Of a stretch of 7,994 nt of DNA, positions 6,711 through 7,994 are shown piece after piece (the stretch's first letter is position 1; every line of letters starts with the position of its first letter). Both the position numbers and the translations under genes were made by a program. Below the pieces are notes generated by a model. It did not search any database. It was given only the letters and a program-made list of their open reading frames with translations, and was not told where the DNA came from. The stretch spans positions 1-7,994 of the forward strand of contig JAPPHP010000270.1 of the NCBI GenBank assembly GCA_028821035.1, written 5' to 3'. This DNA is from Gammaproteobacteria bacterium. Its GTDB lineage: Bacteria > Pseudomonadota > Gammaproteobacteria > Pseudomonadales > Azotimanducaceae.

Positions 6711-6883
6711 TGATGCACTCGCCGTCGTGGTCGGCGGTCATTGGGCGATGGGAGTCGTGCGCCGCTCAGTGGTGGATCGGCGCTGCTTGCCGTTGCGCGC
6801 GCGGGCGACGCTCGACCGAAGCCAATGGGACAATCACGGCTTGCGCGATGTTCGCTCCGCGATTGGGAATCTAGGGGGTGCTG

Positions 6884-7576
6884 ATGGTTCGATGGTCTAG
6901 CCTTGCGTTCGTGCTGGCGATTCTCGTTTGGCCCGCGTACGCGGTGGGATGGATGCCGGGCGGACTGATCGCTGCCGGTGTCACGTCCATCGGGTGTCTT
7001 ACCGTCTCGTACGCCTGTTATCGTGTTGTCCGGGTTCGGATGGATGCCGTGCAAATCGCGGAACTCAGGGACATGCAGCAGCGCGAAGGTATGTCGGACG
7101 ACGAGCTGCTACGGTACGTAGCCGTTCATCACCCCAACCTCGATCGATTGGGTAAGCAGTTGGCGGTCGACGTTGGAGTACCGAAGAAGGTCGAGGTGCC
7201 GCAGGATCAGCCAGTGACCGTGTTTCCGTGGATTGCGTGGTCAGAGAAGGACACGGTAGGAACACGAGAGATGATTGCGAGCGTATTCGACAAGGAACCG
7301 ATGGCGCTCAATGGCAGCGAAGCCGGATTTCTGCTGGAGATGTTGGAGGCTGGCCGGGGCGACAAGGGTGGCATGTTCTTGGTGGTGGCGAAGTCCTTGG
7401 CTGATGGCCTTGAGAAGGCCGGCACCGTTTCGATGGACCCGAACCAACGCGATGTCTACGGTCGGCAACGACTTCCGGAGATAGCGCGGGAGATTGGGTT
7501 GGCCGAGGCGGTGATCAAGGAGTTGGGCTGGGACTGGCCGAAGCGTCCGAGCAACGGGGTCAGGCCGCTTACGTGA
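6884..7576 (+). CDS. Two-pass membrane protein of unknown function
   Basis: The frame encodes 230 residues from ATG 6884. An in-frame GTG at 6878 would add two residues but overlaps the likely ribosome site AGGGGG (6873-6878), so the ATG is preferred. Two hydrophobic helices are visible, at about residues 5-21 and 27-49, joined by a short turn with GWMPGG. A soluble region of about 180 residues follows, with a helical, acidic start (AELRDMQQREGMSDDELL), the strand-like stretch PVTVFPWIAWSEKD, and FLLEMLEAGRGDKGG. With a positive VVRVRMD right after helix 2, the soluble domain is probably cytoplasmic. I do not recognise the family. The gene stands alone apart from a possible tiny ORF 12 bp downstream. 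Its codon use resembles its neighbours'. Confidence 0.65.
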   Translation: MVRWSSLAFVLAILVWPAYAVGWMPGGLIAAGVTSIGCLTVSYACYRVVRVRMDAVQIAELRDMQQREGMSDDELLRYVAVHHPNLDRLGKQLAVDVGVPKKVEVPQDQPVTVFPWIAWSEKDTVGTREMIASVFDKEPMALNGSEAGFLLEMLEAGRGDKGGMFLVVAKSLADGLEKAGTVSMDPNQRDVYGRQRLPEIAREIGLAEAVIKELGWDWPKRPSNGVRPLT

Positions 7577-7588
7577 GAGGAGTGCTCT

Positions 7589-7729
7589 ATGTCGCGCGGC
7601 AAGCACGAAGTGGGGTTTCCGGATCGTCCTGAAGGACTCACGCACCGCACTATCTTTCGTCTAACACGGATTCGCGAGCCATGCCATAGGCTCGCCTGTA
7701 AATCTCGTCGCGACGGAAATAGGCACTAG
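7589..7729 (+). CDS. Possible 46-residue ORF with a good ribosome site
   Basis: An ATG at 7589 follows GAGAGGAG (7575-7582) at good spacing and lies 12 bp after the membrane-protein stop, as in an operon. It encodes 46 residues starting MSRGKHEVGFPDRPEG and ending at TAG 7727-7729. Its second half is antisense to the end of the minus-strand gene at 7650-7994 and is Arg/Cys/His-rich. It may therefore be the start of a gene truncated when that region was joined, rather than an intact gene. I recognise no family. Confidence 0.25.
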   Translation: MSRGKHEVGFPDRPEGLTHRTIFRLTRIREPCHRLACKSRRDGNRH

Positions 7730-7994
7730 CGATGTAGCGCTCCTTCTCCACGCGAGAGAGATCGGGGTTCATGAAACCCTGTGCATGAACCGTGTTCCCG
7801 AACGGGCGCAACGCCTTGTCAGCCTCGGTCTTCCATCTGCACAGTCGGAGAAGCGGCCGGTTGTCGGCGATGAACGCGTCGCGTCGCGGACCGGTCAGTC
7901 TGCGGACCATGTAGCACTTGTGCCCGACCTCCTCGGCGATTGCGTAGTAGTCGTCGGCCCAGCGGCTGCGGGAACGGAACGGCGAGGCGGCGAA
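7650..7994 (-). CDS. Unrecognised protein, C-terminal 114 residues; N-terminus beyond right edge
   Basis: The minus-strand frame is open from the right edge (7994) to TAG at 7650-7652. An internal ATG at 7908-7910 could begin an 86-residue product, but the reading continues sensibly upstream with WADDYYAIAEEVGHKCYMVRR, so the gene most likely starts outside the window. Visible features are a basic middle with RLCRWKTEADKALRPFG, then NTVHAQGFMNPDLSRVEKE, and a helical, charged end (FRRDEIYRRAYGMARES). There are no membrane segments or known catalytic motifs. It converges with the plus-strand membrane-protein gene. I do not recognise a family and assign no function. Confidence 0.55.
   Translation of the reverse strand, partial: FAASPFRSRSRWADDYYAIAEEVGHKCYMVRRLTGPRRDAFIADNRPLLRLCRWKTEADKALRPFGNTVHAQGFMNPDLSRVEKERYIASAYFRRDEIYRRAYGMARESVLDER

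Larger units (their letters stand above)
6302..6883. other. Region without an intact gene, holding a decayed integrase fragment
   Basis: About 580 bp with no convincing complete gene. The longer minus-strand open frames (through 6343-6741 and 6614-7054) are Arg/Pro/Ser-rich and do not resemble known domains. A short recognisable integrase tail lies at 6594-6710 on the minus strand, and a 7-bp inverted repeat at 6355-6380. No tRNA gene or clear direct-repeat attachment sites were seen. Confidence 0.5.

Noticed and set aside
6343..7054. Minus-strand frames 6343-6741 and 6614-7054
   Set aside because: Composition looks like non-coding GC-rich DNA, and the recognisable integrase tail is in the third minus frame instead.
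7626..7637. Small hairpin GTCC-TGAA-GGAC between the convergent genes
   Set aside because: A 4-bp stem without a T-tract on either strand is too weak to call a bidirectional terminator.
1..7994. CRISPR array, tRNA or rRNA genes, insertion sequence ends
   Set aside because: No regularly spaced repeats, cloverleaf-like segments, rRNA motifs or transposase with terminal inverted repeats were seen on either strand.

Overview
The window comes from a high-GC bacterium. Coding frames are rich in Ala, Arg, Gly, Leu and Val, with G/C-ending codons and clear Shine-Dalgarno sites. The phylum cannot be read from this sequence. It looks like part of a defence or genomic island: one recognisable defence operon cut by the left edge, a divergent regulator with a toxin-like partner, several small accessory genes, and the decayed tail of an integrase.

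Left part (1-3467, all minus strand): two genes joined by an ATGA overlap. The first is a DUF4007 protein, the family of the SspB nickase. The second is a large P-loop ATPase with Walker A and B motifs, matching SspC in position and type. Together they look like the start of an sspBCD operon, which makes single-stranded DNA phosphorothioate marks for anti-phage defence. The sulfur-transfer gene (sspD, PAPS-reductase-like) would be expected just beyond the left edge. Neither sspA nor sspE/FGH lies in the window.

Middle (3468-5547): a divergent intergenic region of about 570 bp, then a plus-strand 417-residue regulator with two XRE-type HTH domains. It overlaps (GTGA) a RelE/ParE-like toxin gene. 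The pair looks like a type II toxin-antitoxin module whose DNA-binding partner is unusually large and may also control the divergent Ssp-like operon.

Right part (5548-7994): a small protein whose N-terminal GTSH, Glu pair and C-terminal GADH fit the TIKI/TraB/EreA-type GX2H superfamily. Upstream of it lies an apparent coding tail without a start codon. Next is about 580 bp without an intact gene, holding a minus-strand fragment of a tyrosine-recombinase C-terminus. A two-pass membrane protein of unknown function follows, with a possible tiny ORF behind it. The last feature is the C-terminal part of an unrecognised minus-strand gene that runs off the right edge.

Likely joint working: the Ssp-like proteins mark DNA, the XRE/RelE pair stabilises or controls the locus, and the integrase remnant suggests the cluster arrived by site-specific integration. 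The link between the right-hand genes and the Ssp-like operon is inferred from proximity only.
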